The translations under genes and the position numbers were made by a program. 64,000 nucleotides of DNA from Aliidiomarina sedimenti (GTDB lineage Bacteria > Pseudomonadota > Gammaproteobacteria > Enterobacterales > Alteromonadaceae): the NCBI RefSeq assembly GCF_003986955.1, contig NZ_PIPN01000001.1, positions 248,001 to 312,000 of the forward strand. The letters are read 5' to 3'. This document shows, piece after piece, positions 33,294-43,011 of this stretch; positions within the stretch are counted from its first letter, which is position 1, and each line of letters opens with the position of its first letter. The notes under the pieces are model-generated. The model ran no database searches. It had not been told where the DNA came from and worked only from the letters and a program-made list of their open reading frames with translations.

Positions 33294-35684
33294 ATGAAAT
33301 TCAGTGAACAATGGCTACGTGAATGGGTCAGCCCGGATTTAACCAGTAACCAACTGGCCGAACAGCTTAGTATGGCCGGTCTGGAAGTAGACGCCGTGGA
33401 ACCGGTTGCCGCCGCCTTTGATCAGGTGGTGGTGGGTGAGGTTGTTGAATGCGGTCCACACCCGGATGCCGACAAGTTGCAGGTGACCAAAGTAAACGTC
33501 GGTGGCGACGAGCTGCTTGATATCGTCTGCGGTGCGCCTAACTGCCGTCAGGGTTTGAAAGTGGTCGTGGCCACCGTGGGTGCGACACTGCCTGGTGATT
33601 TTAAGATCAAGAAAGCCAAACTGCGCGGCGCGCCGTCACACGGCATGCTTTGCTCCAGTAAAGAACTCGGTCTTGATGACGAGCATGCGGGTATCATTGA
33701 GCTACCGGCTGATGCGCCTGTGGGTAAAGATTACCGTCAATGGCTTGGTCTTGATGATTCCATGCTGGATGTCGATTTAACCCCAAACCGTGCCGATTGC
33801 CTTGGTATCAAAGGTATTGCCCGTGAAGTAGGGGTACTGAATAACCTCGACGTGAAAGAACTGGCAGTTAGCCCGGTCGCCCCGACGATTGACGACACGC
33901 GACAGATCACTTTGCAGGCACCGCAAGCCTGCCCGCGCTATCTTGGCCGTGTGGTGCGTGGTATTGACGTGACCAAGCCAACACCGTTGTGGATGAAAGA
34001 GCGTTTACGCCGCAGTGGTGTGCGCTCAATTGATGCCGTGGTCGATATTACCAACTATGTCTTACTGGAGCTTGGCCACCCGATGCACGCGTTTGATTTA
34101 GCGACGCTAGAGGGTGATATTCAGGTACGCATGGCGAACACCGATGAGTCGCTGACGTTGCTGGATGGGCAAACAGTTAGCTTGCAGGACGACGTACTGG
34201 TGATTGCCGATGAGAAAAAAGCACTGGCGATGGCGGGTATTTTCGGTGGTGAACAAAGCGGTGTGACTGCAGCGTCCAGCGATATATTCCTTGAAAGCGC
34301 CTTTTTTGCGCCGACTGCGATTATGGGCCGTGCGCGCCGCTTTGGTTTACATACCGATGCTTCACATCGCTATGAACGTGGCGTTGACCCGGAATTACAG
34401 CGCACTGCGATGGAGCGCGCGACTGAGCTGTTGCTCGAGATCTGTGGTGGTCAAGCTGGCCCGGTCGTCGAAGCCGCTTCAGCGGAACACGTGCCAAAGG
34501 CTGCTGAGGTGTCATTGCGCCGCGAGCGTCTGGCCGCGGTGCTAGGTATTTCGGTTGCGGATACTCAGGTCACCGAAATCATGCAACGGCTTGGTTTTAA
34601 AGTGACCGCAAATGACGCTGGCTGGCAGGTTGAAGTGCCTACCTATCGCTTTGACATTGCGATTGAGGAAGATTTGATTGAAGAAGTAGCGCGGGTGTAT
34701 GGCTACAACAACATTCCGTCGGTGGCACCTAAAGCCGCGCTGAAAATGTCCCGTCGTAACGAGGCTGAACTAAGTTTGCGTGACGCGCAGCGTAGTTTAC
34801 AGGCGTTGGGTTATCAGGAAGCTATTACCTACAGCTTTGTCGACCCGAAACACCAGGCGGCACTATTCCCGGAACAGGCAACACTGACTTTGCCTCATCC
34901 GATTTCGGTAGAGATGTCATCGATGCGCTTGAGCTTATGGCCGGGCTTATTAAGTGCAGTCGGCTATAACCAGAAGCGTCAGCAGGCCAGTGTGCGCATG
35001 TTTGAGTCGGGACTGAGCTTTGTCCCCGACGCAACAGCTGAAAATGGTGTCCGTCAGCAGTCGATGATTGCCGGTGTGATTGCCGGCAGCGTGCAAGGTG
35101 AACATTGGGCGGATGGTGAGCAGGCGGTTGATTTCTATGATATCAAAGGCCATGTCGAGAACCTGTTGCGGCTGACAGCGCACGCCGCTGATTTCCGCTT
35201 TGTCGCCAGTCAACACAGTGCGTTGCATCCGGGGCAGAGCGCCGCTATTTACTTAGGCGAGCGTTTAGTTGGTTATGTCGGAGCGGTTCATCCGCAGTTC
35301 AGTAAAACCTTTGGTTTAAAAGGCCGGGTGTTTGCCTTTGAATTGCAGCTGGATGCAATTTTGCAACGGACATTGCCCAAAGCAAGCAAGATTTCACGCT
35401 ATCCATCGATTCGCCGCGACCTGGCTTTACTCGTTGATGAGCAGGTTGCAGCAGGGGAAATCCTTGTTGTTATTGAGAAATTTGGCGAAAGTCGTTTAGT
35501 TGACCTAAACTTATTTGACGTTTATCAGGGTGAGAATACGCCTGCAGGTAAAAAGAGCCTGGCGATTTCGATGGTTTTGCAGGATGTTGAACGAACCCTT
35601 GAAGAAAACGAAGTGAACGAGTTTGTTAATGGCGTTGTCGAATTGCTGAAAAACGAATTCGACGCGGTACTAAGGGATGGCTAA
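33294..35684 (+). CDS. pheT: phenylalanyl-tRNA synthetase beta subunit
   Basis: 796 residues. Domains in order: N-terminal tRNA-binding OB fold (about 40-150, [15 protein letters not shown]), B3/B4 editing domain (about 210-400), B5 domains, a catalytic-like core and the C-terminal FDX-ACB anticodon-binding domain ([20 protein letters not shown] near 700). It follows pheS by 12 bases and overlaps the region in front of ihfA (its stop lies between two possible ihfA starts), as in the E. coli pheST-ihfA operon. Confidence 0.96.
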   Translation: MKFSEQWLREWVSPDLTSNQLAEQLSMAGLEVDAVEPVAAAFDQVVVGEVVECGPHPDADKLQVTKVNVGGDELLDIVCGAPNCRQGLKVVVATVGATLPGDFKIKKAKLRGAPSHGMLCSSKELGLDDEHAGIIELPADAPVGKDYRQWLGLDDSMLDVDLTPNRADCLGIKGIAREVGVLNNLDVKELAVSPVAPTIDDTRQITLQAPQACPRYLGRVVRGIDVTKPTPLWMKERLRRSGVRSIDAVVDITNYVLLELGHPMHAFDLATLEGDIQVRMANTDESLTLLDGQTVSLQDDVLVIADEKKALAMAGIFGGEQSGVTAASSDIFLESAFFAPTAIMGRARRFGLHTDASHRYERGVDPELQRTAMERATELLLEICGGQAGPVVEAASAEHVPKAAEVSLRRERLAAVLGISVADTQVTEIMQRLGFKVTANDAGWQVEVPTYRFDIAIEEDLIEEVARVYGYNNIPSVAPKAALKMSRRNEAELSLRDAQRSLQALGYQEAITYSFVDPKHQAALFPEQATLTLPHPISVEMSSMRLSLWPGLLSAVGYNQKRQQASVRMFESGLSFVPDATAENGVRQQSMIAGVIAGSVQGEHWADGEQAVDFYDIKGHVENLLRLTAHAADFRFVASQHSALHPGQSAAIYLGERLVGYVGAVHPQFSKTFGLKGRVFAFELQLDAILQRTLPKASKISRYPSIRRDLALLVDEQVAAGEILVVIEKFGESRLVDLNLFDVYQGENTPAGKKSLAISMVLQDVERTLEENEVNEFVNGVVELLKNEFDAVLRDG

Positions 35685-35685
35685 T

Positions 35686-35976
35686 ATGGCACTGACGAAG
35701 GCTGAAATTGCAGAACACCTGTCTGAAAAGGTTGGACTGAGCAAAAAAGACGCCAAGGACATGGTGGAACTGTTTTTTGAAGAGGTTCGGGCTGCACTGG
35801 AAAGCGGAGAGCAGGTTAAGTTATCAGGTTTTGGTAACTTTGAGCTACGTGATAAAGCGGAGCGACCGGGGCGGAATCCAAAAACTGGTGAAGACATTCC
35901 AATTTCAGCCCGTCGTGTTGTTACTTTCAGGCCCGGTCAAAAGCTTAAAGTACGGGTCGAAGACGCGAAAATCTGA
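35686..35976 (+). CDS. ihfA: integration host factor subunit alpha
   Basis: 96 residues. The DNA-bending heterodimer partner of IHF-beta. It starts [20 protein letters not shown] and carries the beta-arm sequence [20 protein letters not shown] with the intercalating Pro. The ATG at 35686 was preferred over 35677 because the AAGGGA at 35672-35677 then has normal spacing and the E. coli protein starts at the same point. IHF also helps sigma-54 activators, relevant for the promoter at 20740. Confidence 0.95.
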   Translation: MALTKAEIAEHLSEKVGLSKKDAKDMVELFFEEVRAALESGEQVKLSGFGNFELRDKAERPGRNPKTGEDIPISARRVVTFRPGQKLKVRVEDAKI

Positions 35977-36001
35977 GACAAGTCCGAGACTGTCTGAAAC
36001 G

Positions 36002-36033
36002 AAAAAAGCACGCCATAATTGGCGTGCTTTTTT
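36002..36033. terminator. bidirectional terminator after ihfA
   Basis: AAAAAAGCACGCC-ATAATT-GGCGTGCTTTTTT lies between the convergent ihfA and chrR genes and can stop transcription from both sides. Confidence 0.9.
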
Positions 36034-36065
36034 GTGACGCTACCGAGCGTGCTCAGCGGTATGTA

Positions 36066-36740
36066 CTAGCGAAAAAACAAATTGCTGAATGGATTCAACA
36101 AGCGGCTAATACCTGAGGTGAAATGGAGTGGAGCGTCCATGACCGCTAAAATCAGGCAATCTTCGTCGTTGGTATGCGGTGTATGTTTATGGGTGCCGTC
36201 GAGTAGCAGTAAATCGCCATCTGAATATTGGCCGTACTCGTCCGAAAACGTCCCGTTAATAACTACCTGCAGTTCGCTACCACGGTGGGTATGCTCAGGT
36301 ACGCTGCAATGCTGACCCATATAGATAAGGTTAGCGACTTCGTCAGTACCCAGAGAAAGCGATGCCCGCCACATATTGCCGATCATCTTATTCCAGGGGC
36401 CAATACGGGCTTGCTGACGTGCCAGCGAGCGGGGCAGTTTAAAGCGCTTGCCTTCCAGTGAAATCATACCATCATGGCTGGTTTCAGCGGTGAGGGGGCG
36501 CTGCTCAACGGCGCTCTCAGAACTGAATATGGCATCCAGCATCAGCTGCATGTCACTGTCACCAAGTTGGGCAGAGTTCTGAAACACTTCTGCGCTCAGT
36601 TCAGCCTCGATAGCACTACAATGGCGCTGACAATGTGGGCACATATCAACATGGGTCGCAACAACCAGGGCCGACGCGGAGTTAAGGTCACCGGCTACGT
36701 AATCGCGCAACAAATTCTGGGCTGGGTGTGATTTAATCAT
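36066..36740 (-). CDS. chrR: ChrR-family zinc anti-sigma factor
   Basis: 224 residues. The N-terminal zinc anti-sigma domain carries HVDMCPHCQRH (HxxxCxxC) near 31-41. The C-terminal cupin (about 110-200) has metal ligands in CSVPEHTHRGSE and a later His in DGTHKHTPH. It holds the ECF sigma factor encoded just before it and releases it on singlet-oxygen or photooxidative stress, as known for Rhodobacter ChrR. Its start overlaps the sigma gene stop (ATGA), ensuring stoichiometric synthesis. Confidence 0.9.
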   Translation of the reverse strand: MIKSHPAQNLLRDYVAGDLNSASALVVATHVDMCPHCQRHCSAIEAELSAEVFQNSAQLGDSDMQLMLDAIFSSESAVEQRPLTAETSHDGMISLEGKRFKLPRSLARQQARIGPWNKMIGNMWRASLSLGTDEVANLIYMGQHCSVPEHTHRGSELQVVINGTFSDEYGQYSDGDLLLLDGTHKHTPHTNDEDCLILAVMDAPLHFTSGISRLLNPFSNLFFR

Positions 36741-37351
36741 TCGGTAATCAACTCTTTTAGTTTACGTAATGCGAGTCGAGTCCGTGATTTAACGGTACCC
36801 AGCGGAATTCCAAGTGAATCGGACACTTCCTGTTGTGACTTGCCTTCCACATAAATCTTTTCGATGACGACGCGTTGTGCATCAGGCAGTTTGGCGTAGT
36901 AACCGCTGATCTCCTGCATCAAAATACCATGGTCGAGGGCATAGTCGTCCCCCCACGAATCCGAGGTTTCTGCCAGTACTGGCCATAATTCGTCGGCACT
37001 GATTTCGTCGCGGCGATGTTTGTTCTTACGCAGGATATCGAAGCGAATGTTACGCGCTATGGTAAAAATCCAGGTAGCAGGGGCGCCTTTGTCGGCGTTG
37101 AATAAATGCGCTTTATGCCAGACATTGGTCATCGTTTCCTGAACCAGATCGGCAGCAATTTGTTCGTTGCCAAACTGGCGTGAGCCATAGGCAAGTAATT
37201 TAGGCGCAAAATGGCGGAACAGTTCACTAAAGGAACGGCGACACCGATCACCGGCTACTGTCGCCAGCAACCTTGTCAGGTGCTCTGCTTCGTCCGGCTT
37301 GGTCGTTTTCATAACGGTACGGGGCGCATCTCTGTTTGGTTGTAACTGCAT
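36737..37351 (-). CDS. ECF sigma factor (RpoE/ECF11 type)
   Basis: 204 residues. Region 2 includes LVQETMTNVWHKAHLF near 70-85 and ATWIFTIARNIRFDILRK for -10 melting. Region 4 holds the helix-turn-helix QQEVSDSLGIPLGTVKSRTR near 170-190. Genes like this, paired with chrR, direct the singlet-oxygen response. It has its own matching promoter at 37413-37439 and probably controls the divergent photolyase operon from 38098. Starts at ATG 37351; an internal ATG 39 bases later is possible. Confidence 0.88.
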   Translation of the reverse strand: MQLQPNRDAPRTVMKTTKPDEAEHLTRLLATVAGDRCRRSFSELFRHFAPKLLAYGSRQFGNEQIAADLVQETMTNVWHKAHLFNADKGAPATWIFTIARNIRFDILRKNKHRRDEISADELWPVLAETSDSWGDDYALDHGILMQEISGYYAKLPDAQRVVIEKIYVEGKSQQEVSDSLGIPLGTVKSRTRLALRKLKELITE

Positions 37352-37412
37352 ATCGTTTCAGCCTGTTCGCTACTCACTAAGGAGTTTAATGCCACTAGTT
37401 ATTACTAACCAT

Positions 37413-37439
37413 TACGTGTGTATAGATGTAAACAGATCA
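37413..37439 (-). promoter_or_regulatory. ECF11-type promoter in front of the sigma gene
   Basis: On the minus strand TGATCT is followed after 17 bases by CGTA. This matches the TGATCC-N16/17-CGTA form known for ChrR-linked sigma factors and implies autoregulation. The -35 part overlaps the stop of the LON-domain gene. Confidence 0.62.
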
Positions 37440-38021
37440 CTCTACCAGCGAACGAATGAATTCTTTCACAGGTTGGGTATTGTGGCTCGCTAAAAGTTCC
37501 TGTTTCTTTTGCGGCTCCAATGGAAGAATCTCCAGCCAACGTTGACATATCCAGGGTTCATCGTCGAGCTTTTTTTCCGGGTAAAGCTCTGCCAGCTCAG
37601 GGTAGGCTTCAAATACTTCCTGTAAGCGCTGACGTAACAGAATGTCCTCATCGCTTAATTCAGTTGCCTGCCATTCTTCGCGCAGCGTGACATTGGCGGT
37701 GCGCAAACCATCTTTGGCGGTGTCGATATGTCCGACTTCGAACAGTTGCTCGCCAGCCACGGTGATCCCCAACATGCCGTCGGGCAGTGATTCAAAGTCG
37801 ATGATATTGACCAGAGTACCAATTGGCAGTATGTGTGAATTGTTGTCACTGCGGCCTTTTGGATTCAGCATGCAGACGCCGAACCCTTTCTGTTCGGACA
37901 GGGCCTCTTTGATCATTCGAATGTAACGCTGCTCGAAAATTCGTAATTGTAATCTGCCACCGGGAAGCACGTGCGACGTCAGTGGAAACAGAGCTATCGA
38001 TGTTGGCTTAAATGGTGTCAT
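37437..38021 (-). CDS. LON substrate-binding domain protein
   Basis: 194 residues consisting only of the N-terminal Lon domain: ALFPLTSHVLPGGRLQLRIF near 10-29, GFGVCMLNPKGR near 47-58 and a helical C-terminal part. It lacks the AAA+ and protease domains, so it is not a protease itself. Stand-alone copies next to rpoE-chrR are common; a role in substrate recognition is inferred. It is divergent from the photolyase operon and lies upstream of the sigma gene on the same strand. Confidence 0.83.
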   Translation of the reverse strand: MTPFKPTSIALFPLTSHVLPGGRLQLRIFEQRYIRMIKEALSEQKGFGVCMLNPKGRSDNNSHILPIGTLVNIIDFESLPDGMLGITVAGEQLFEVGHIDTAKDGLRTANVTLREEWQATELSDEDILLRQRLQEVFEAYPELAELYPEKKLDDEPWICQRWLEILPLEPQKKQELLASHNTQPVKEFIRSLVE

Positions 38022-38097
38022 AGTATACTTCTAACGTTTATGAACCTGATGACCATATTTTACGCACCAAGTTTAAAGATGGATCTCAAATAAAGCG

Positions 38098-38123
38098 CGA
38101 TCCATTTAATTAAAACACACGTA
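38098..38123 (+). promoter_or_regulatory. ECF11-type promoter of the photolyase operon
   Basis: CGATCC (38098-38103) is followed after 16 bases by CGTA (38120-38123). It is nearly the same as the element in front of the sigma gene and points into the first gene of the ten-gene operon. Confidence 0.65.
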
Positions 38124-38160
38124 TTTTTCGAACAATCATAGAATAATGAGGATGAGTCTA

Positions 38161-39093
38161 GTGATCAAAGTGGGCATCAGCTCCTGTTTAGTTGGCGAAA
38201 AGGTACGTTACGACGGTGGCCATAAACGATCGGATTTTTGTGATGTCGAGTTGCGACGTCACCTTCAACTGGTTCCTTACTGCCCTGAAGTGGGCATTGG
38301 CCTGGGTGTTCCGCGACCGACTATACGCTTGCAGGGTGACAGTCACGCCCCCGATGCGGTGATTGTAAAAACGGCTGAGTCGGTGACTGAGCGGCTGGCC
38401 GACTTTGCGAGCAACCGGGAACGTCAGTTTGAGCAGCTAAGTGGCTATATTCTTTGCGCGAAGTCGCCAAGCTGTGGCATGGAACGCGTCCGGGTATATA
38501 AAGAAGGAAGCAATGAAAATACCCGCGATGGAATGGGCATCTTCGCACGCCGAGTGCAGCAGATGTTTCCCGCTATGCCGTTGGAAGAAGACGGACGCCT
38601 GAATGACCCGCTGCTGCGGGAGAATTTTATTCTTCGGGTGTATGTGTATTCTGCCTGGCAGCAATTACCACGACCATTAACGGCGTCGGTTCTGCAAGGC
38701 TTTCATGCGCAGCAGAAATTCACTTTGCTTGCTCACAACCAGCCTGTGTATCGCGAACTTGGGCGTAAGCTGGCGGAGCAACGGAGTTTTGATGAGGACT
38801 TTACCACCTGGTATATCGAGACCTTAATGGATGCCTTGTCAAAACCAGCATCGCGGAAGAACCACACCAACGTTTTACAACATATCCAGGGCTTTTTCAG
38901 CGACCAGATGGACGCCGATGAGCGACAGGATTTGACCGAAGTGATACTAGGGTACAATAGTGGACAGCTGCCGCTGGTGGCGCCGCTGACCTTAATTAAT
39001 CACTATCTGCGTAAGCACCCGGATACGTACCTGCAAGAGCAAAGTTACCTCCATCCGTACCCGGATGACCTTAAATTACGCTACGGTTTGTAA
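38161..39093 (+). CDS. DUF523 and DUF1722 protein (YbgA-like)
   Basis: About 310 residues. The N-terminal DUF523 part starts VGISSCLVGEKVRYDGGHKR and has further cysteines in YCPEVGIGL and AKSPSCGMERVRVY. The C-terminal DUF1722 (YbgA) part has FHAQQKFTLLAHNQPVYREL near 185. Cysteines could bind a cluster or metal; its biochemical role is unknown but it is often found next to photolyase. GAGG at 38148-38151 supports GTG 38161; ATG 38146 and 38152 are alternatives. First gene of the light-stress operon. Confidence 0.85.
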   Translation: MIKVGISSCLVGEKVRYDGGHKRSDFCDVELRRHLQLVPYCPEVGIGLGVPRPTIRLQGDSHAPDAVIVKTAESVTERLADFASNRERQFEQLSGYILCAKSPSCGMERVRVYKEGSNENTRDGMGIFARRVQQMFPAMPLEEDGRLNDPLLRENFILRVYVYSAWQQLPRPLTASVLQGFHAQQKFTLLAHNQPVYRELGRKLAEQRSFDEDFTTWYIETLMDALSKPASRKNHTNVLQHIQGFFSDQMDADERQDLTEVILGYNSGQLPLVAPLTLINHYLRKHPDTYLQEQSYLHPYPDDLKLRYGL

Positions 39094-39096
39094 GCC

Positions 39097-40527
39097 ATGA
39101 CTGGATTAGTTTGGTTCCGCCAGGATTTACGTCTGGACGACAATGACGCCTTGCTACAAGCCATGCAAAACCACCGCAAAGTGGTCGCTGTGGTGGCGTT
39201 AACTGAGGCTCAATGGAGCGACCATGAATGGGCACCGATTAAGCGTGATCTCTACCAACGGCAACTGAATTTTCTCGGTGAGGCACTTGCTGAGCTGGGG
39301 ATCGAACTGCGGGTAGTGCAGTGCGATTATTACCGCGAACTACCGCGCTTGTTATTGCAACTGGCAAACGAGGTTCAGGTTTCGGCGTTGTATGCCAATC
39401 GTGACTATGCGTTGGATGAACGCCGTCGTGATGCTGCCGTGGATGCCTGGTTTGAACAGCATGACCTGCAATGCCACTGGTTTGACAGTAACTTGCTGGT
39501 GCGACCGCTGGAGGTTAAGCCGCAAACCTCCGGGTACTACAAAAAATTTACGCCGTTTTTCAAATCCTGGTGTGCGCGCCTGGCCGAGCTGGGTATAGCC
39601 GAATCCAGTAAGCGAACGCTTGCCGGTTATAAGGGAAAGGCCGAGGCGCTGAATTTCACGCCGATAGATCTCGACGCAGCGAAAAGGGATGCCAGCCAAT
39701 GGGCCCGAACTGAGCGTGATGCGGGCGTCCAGCTACAGGGTTTTATTGAAGAGCAGGTGGCAGATTATCAACGCAAACGCGACGTACCCGCCGACGATGC
39801 GACGTCGCGACTGTCGCCACTGTGGGAAGTGGGCGTGTTGTCACCGCGTGCCGCCGCCCGGGCACTGCAGGCACTCAGCCCAGAATTTCCCTATGGCTTG
39901 GACGAGGGTGCGAAAACCTGGCTTAGTGAGCTGGCCTGGCGTGAGTTTTATCAGCATCTGATGTTTCATGTGCCAGCGTTGAGTATGGGCAAAGCGTTTC
40001 AGGCGTATACTGAAGAATTCCCCTGGCGGTATGATAAAGCGGATTTCGCTCGCTGGTGTGAAGGACGTACCGGGTACCCGATTGTGGATGCGGGCATGCG
40101 ACAGCTGCAGGCCGAAGGCTGGATGCATAATCGGGTCCGCATGATAGTGGCAAACTTCCTGGTCAAAGATCTGCATATAGACTGGCGCTGGGGTGAGCGC
40201 TTCTTTATGCAGCACCTGGTTGACGGTAGCTTTGCGGCGAATAATGGTGGCTGGCAGTGGAGTGCGTCGACGGGGACTGATGCGGTTCCTTATTTTCGGG
40301 TGTTTAATCCGACCCGACAAAGTGAACAAGTTGATCCGCAAGGTCTCTATATTCGTAAATGGGTAAGTGAATTAAATAATGTGCCTGCGAAGTATATTCA
40401 TACCCCGCATGATTATTTACGAGCCAAGGGTTCAACCGACTACCCGCAACCTATGGTTGATCACAAAGCAGCCAGAGAAACATTTATTAGCACCTTTAAA
40501 GGATTAAAAACGGCGGTCAACAAATGA
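39097..40527 (+). CDS. phrB: deoxyribodipyrimidine photolyase (CPD class I)
   Basis: 476 residues. It splits UV-induced cyclobutane pyrimidine dimers with light, using FADH- and an antenna chromophore. The N-terminal alpha/beta domain starts GLVWFRQDLRLDDNDAL (antenna binding). The FAD domain includes WLSELAWREFYQHL, GRTGYPIVDAGMRQLQAEGW and MHNRVRMIVANFLVKDLHID, then NGGWQWSASTGTDAVPYFR. The Trp residues of the electron chain are in place. It starts 4 bases after the previous gene. Confidence 0.95.
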   Translation: MTGLVWFRQDLRLDDNDALLQAMQNHRKVVAVVALTEAQWSDHEWAPIKRDLYQRQLNFLGEALAELGIELRVVQCDYYRELPRLLLQLANEVQVSALYANRDYALDERRRDAAVDAWFEQHDLQCHWFDSNLLVRPLEVKPQTSGYYKKFTPFFKSWCARLAELGIAESSKRTLAGYKGKAEALNFTPIDLDAAKRDASQWARTERDAGVQLQGFIEEQVADYQRKRDVPADDATSRLSPLWEVGVLSPRAAARALQALSPEFPYGLDEGAKTWLSELAWREFYQHLMFHVPALSMGKAFQAYTEEFPWRYDKADFARWCEGRTGYPIVDAGMRQLQAEGWMHNRVRMIVANFLVKDLHIDWRWGERFFMQHLVDGSFAANNGGWQWSASTGTDAVPYFRVFNPTRQSEQVDPQGLYIRKWVSELNNVPAKYIHTPHDYLRAKGSTDYPQPMVDHKAARETFISTFKGLKTAVNK

Positions 40528-40537
40528 GGTTTACACA

Positions 40538-40978
40538 ATGAAACACGATGAACTGCTAGACCAGCTTAAAGAATTCTACGCTGAGATGGAGAAAGGTAAG
40601 CTGCAGTCGCTGGGTGATTTTTATCATCAGGAAGTAACCTTTGAAGATCCGGTGCAACAGGTTTTGGGACTCGAAGACCTAAAGTCCTACCTGGAACATA
40701 GCATTGAAAATGTCGACTACTGTCACTTTACCTTTGAAGATGAACTGGTCAACGAGAAAGGTGGTTTTCTGACCTGGCAAATGCGCTTTGCCCATCCCAA
40801 AATCCGCGATGGTGCGGAAATTGTGGTTCCCGGCGTGACCCAACTGAAATTCGATGACGACAACGGCCTGATCCGCGAGCATCACGATTACTATGACATG
40901 GGTGCGCTGGTCTATGAGCACATCCCTGTCGTCGGCTGGCTGACCAACAAGGTCAAAGACCGGATGAAAACCTCATGA
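40538..40978 (+). CDS. NTF2/SnoaL-like protein
   Basis: 146 residues with an NTF2-like cone fold: an N-terminal helix pair (LLDQLKEFYAEMEKGKLQSL), YHQEVTFEDPVQQVLGLEDL near 30-50, and a beta-rich end with IREHHDYYDMGALVYEHIPV. Proteins of this group bind small hydrophobic molecules; it regularly occurs in photolyase-SDR-Cfa operons. Function unknown. Its stop overlaps the SDR start (ATGA). Confidence 0.82.
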   Translation: MKHDELLDQLKEFYAEMEKGKLQSLGDFYHQEVTFEDPVQQVLGLEDLKSYLEHSIENVDYCHFTFEDELVNEKGGFLTWQMRFAHPKIRDGAEIVVPGVTQLKFDDDNGLIREHHDYYDMGALVYEHIPVVGWLTNKVKDRMKTS

Positions 40979-41691
40979 ACATTCTTATTACTGGCGCGAC
41001 CTCCGGAATTGGCGAGCAGGTTGCGCGTGACTACGCAGCGGCAGGGCATCAGGTCTGGGTCTGTGGCCGTAACCAAGAAAAGCTTTCGCAACTGGCTGCG
41101 CTTGGCGATGTGCATCCGCTGCAGTTCGATGTGACCGATACAAAACAATGTCAACAGCACCTCGGTGGTCTGCAGGGTCTGGACCTGGTGATTTTGAGTG
41201 CGGGTGTCTGTGAATACATCGACTATGCTCAGCATTTCGAGGTTGAGCTGGTAGAACGCGTGTTTCAGGCCAATTTCTTTGGCATGGTCAACTGTGCCCA
41301 AAGCCTGTTACCAAACCTGAGTAAGGGCAGTAAATTAGTCTTTATTGACAGCATGAGCCGACTATTGCCATTTACCCGTGCGCAAGCCTATGGCGCGAGT
41401 AAAGCAGCGACTTTTTACTTCGCCAAAAGTCTCGGTGTCGACTTAAAGCCCAAAGGCATTGAGGTGGTCACGGTGTCGCCAGGCTTTGTCAAAACCCCAA
41501 TGACCGATGCCAATGATTTCGCTATGCCAATGCGGGTTACGGTGGCCCAGGCGTCTGCCGCATTGCGCAGTCAGTTGGCAAAGGGCCGCAGAACGATTTA
41601 CTTCCCCCGTGTATTCGGCTGGATACTGCGCTTTATGCATAAATTACCTACCGCCATGCAGCTCTGGCTTGCACAGCGAATGAAAGATTAA
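40975..41691 (+). CDS. short-chain dehydrogenase in light-stress operon
   Basis: 238 residues, classical SDR: TGATSGIG near 6-13, LSAGVCEYID in place of NNAG near 80, the catalytic Ser in FIDSMSRLL and YGASK near 140. The C-terminal region includes a probable membrane-associating stretch (FPRVFGWILRFMHKLPTAMQ). It probably acts on a lipid-like carbonyl together with the flavoprotein and the Cfa-like enzyme downstream. Overlaps the previous gene by four bases. Confidence 0.87.
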   Translation: MNILITGATSGIGEQVARDYAAAGHQVWVCGRNQEKLSQLAALGDVHPLQFDVTDTKQCQQHLGGLQGLDLVILSAGVCEYIDYAQHFEVELVERVFQANFFGMVNCAQSLLPNLSKGSKLVFIDSMSRLLPFTRAQAYGASKAATFYFAKSLGVDLKPKGIEVVTVSPGFVKTPMTDANDFAMPMRVTVAQASAALRSQLAKGRRTIYFPRVFGWILRFMHKLPTAMQLWLAQRMKD

Positions 41692-41743
41692 CTCTGGGTT
41701 CACCTGAACCTTATCTGAGCATCATTTGAGGAATAAACGAACG

Positions 41744-43009
41744 ATGAAAATCGCCGTAGTCGGCAGTGGAATTGCCGGGCTGACCAGTGCCTATCTGTTG
41801 AGTAAGCGTCATGACGTGGATGTATTTGAGGCCAACGATTATATCGGTGGGCACACGGCCACGGTCGATGTCGATGGCCACGCCATTGATACCGGATTCA
41901 TTGTTTTCAATGACCGCACCTACCCGAAGTTCCGTTACTTGATGCGTACCCTGGGCGTTGAGTGGCGCGATACCGAGATGAGTTTCAGCGTACATAACCC
42001 GACCACGGGACTTGAATACAACGGCCACACATTGGCCACCATGTTTGCGCAGAAACGCAATCTGCTGCGCCCCTCGTTTTATCGCATGCTGTGGGATATT
42101 GTGCGCTTTAATAAGGCGGCTAAGCAGGCGTTGGCCACGCTTGGTGAAGATGCGGATCAGCGTACTTTGGACGAGTTCGTTAACAGCCTCAGAGTAGGCA
42201 CGCTGTTCAAAGAAAACTACTTGTATCCGATGTGCGCAGCGATCTGGTCGGCCAGCTTACGGGATGCGGCACAGTTTCCGCTCGGTTTTTTCCTGCGCTT
42301 TTTTATGAATCATGGCCTGCTTAATGTGACCGACCGGCCGCAATGGGCGACCATTTGTGGTGGTTCACGTGCGTACATTGAGCCAATGACGGCGTCATTC
42401 AAAGAGCGTATTTACCTGAATACCCCCGTACGCTCAATCGTCCGCGATGAGCAGGGGGTGCTGTTGACCACCGACGATGGCGAAGCACGGCGCTACGATG
42501 AAGTGATTCTGGCCTGCCACAGCGATCAGGCCCTTAAACTGTTAGCTGATGCCAGTGACGATGAAAAACACGTACTTGGGGCGATAGGCTACCAGGCCAA
42601 CGAGGTTGTACTGCATACAGATACCAGCCTGTTACCGCAGCGAAAAGCCGCCTGGGCGAGCTGGAACTACTGGCTTCCGCAAGGTGATAAACGCGAGCAG
42701 AAACTGAGTTCGGTCACCTACAACATGAACATTCTGCAGGGGCTGCAAAGTGATACCACCTACTGCGTGACTCTGAACAACAGCGAGCGAATTGATCCGG
42801 ACACCATCCTGCGCCGTTTCCAGTATCATCATCCGGTTTATTCGCTGTCGTCGATGGCAGCGAGAGAACAGCGTCCGTCGATTTGTGGCAAACGCCATAC
42901 CCACTTTGCCGGGGCGTACTGGTACAGCGGTTTTCATGAAGACGGTGTGCGAAGTGCGTTTGATGTGGCGGCGCGCTTTGATCTGGCACCAGAGGTTGAG
43001 AGCAACTAA
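41744..43009 (+). CDS. FAD-dependent amine-oxidase-like flavoprotein
   Basis: 421 residues. FAD-binding Rossmann motif VVGSGIAGLTSAYLL near 5-19 with EANDYIGGHTATV, typical of the amine oxidase/phytoene desaturase superfamily; C-terminal FAGAYWYSGFHEDGVRSAFD contacts FAD. In Rhodobacter sphaeroides, as I recall, the RpoE-ChrR regulon includes a related flavoprotein that desaturates methylated fatty acids on the way to furan fatty acids; the same job is possible here. The ATG at 41744 follows GAGGAATAAACGAACG. It is 52 bases after the SDR gene. Confidence 0.83.
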   Translation: MKIAVVGSGIAGLTSAYLLSKRHDVDVFEANDYIGGHTATVDVDGHAIDTGFIVFNDRTYPKFRYLMRTLGVEWRDTEMSFSVHNPTTGLEYNGHTLATMFAQKRNLLRPSFYRMLWDIVRFNKAAKQALATLGEDADQRTLDEFVNSLRVGTLFKENYLYPMCAAIWSASLRDAAQFPLGFFLRFFMNHGLLNVTDRPQWATICGGSRAYIEPMTASFKERIYLNTPVRSIVRDEQGVLLTTDDGEARRYDEVILACHSDQALKLLADASDDEKHVLGAIGYQANEVVLHTDTSLLPQRKAAWASWNYWLPQGDKREQKLSSVTYNMNILQGLQSDTTYCVTLNNSERIDPDTILRRFQYHHPVYSLSSMAAREQRPSICGKRHTHFAGAYWYSGFHEDGVRSAFDVAARFDLAPEVESN

Positions 43010-43011
43010 CT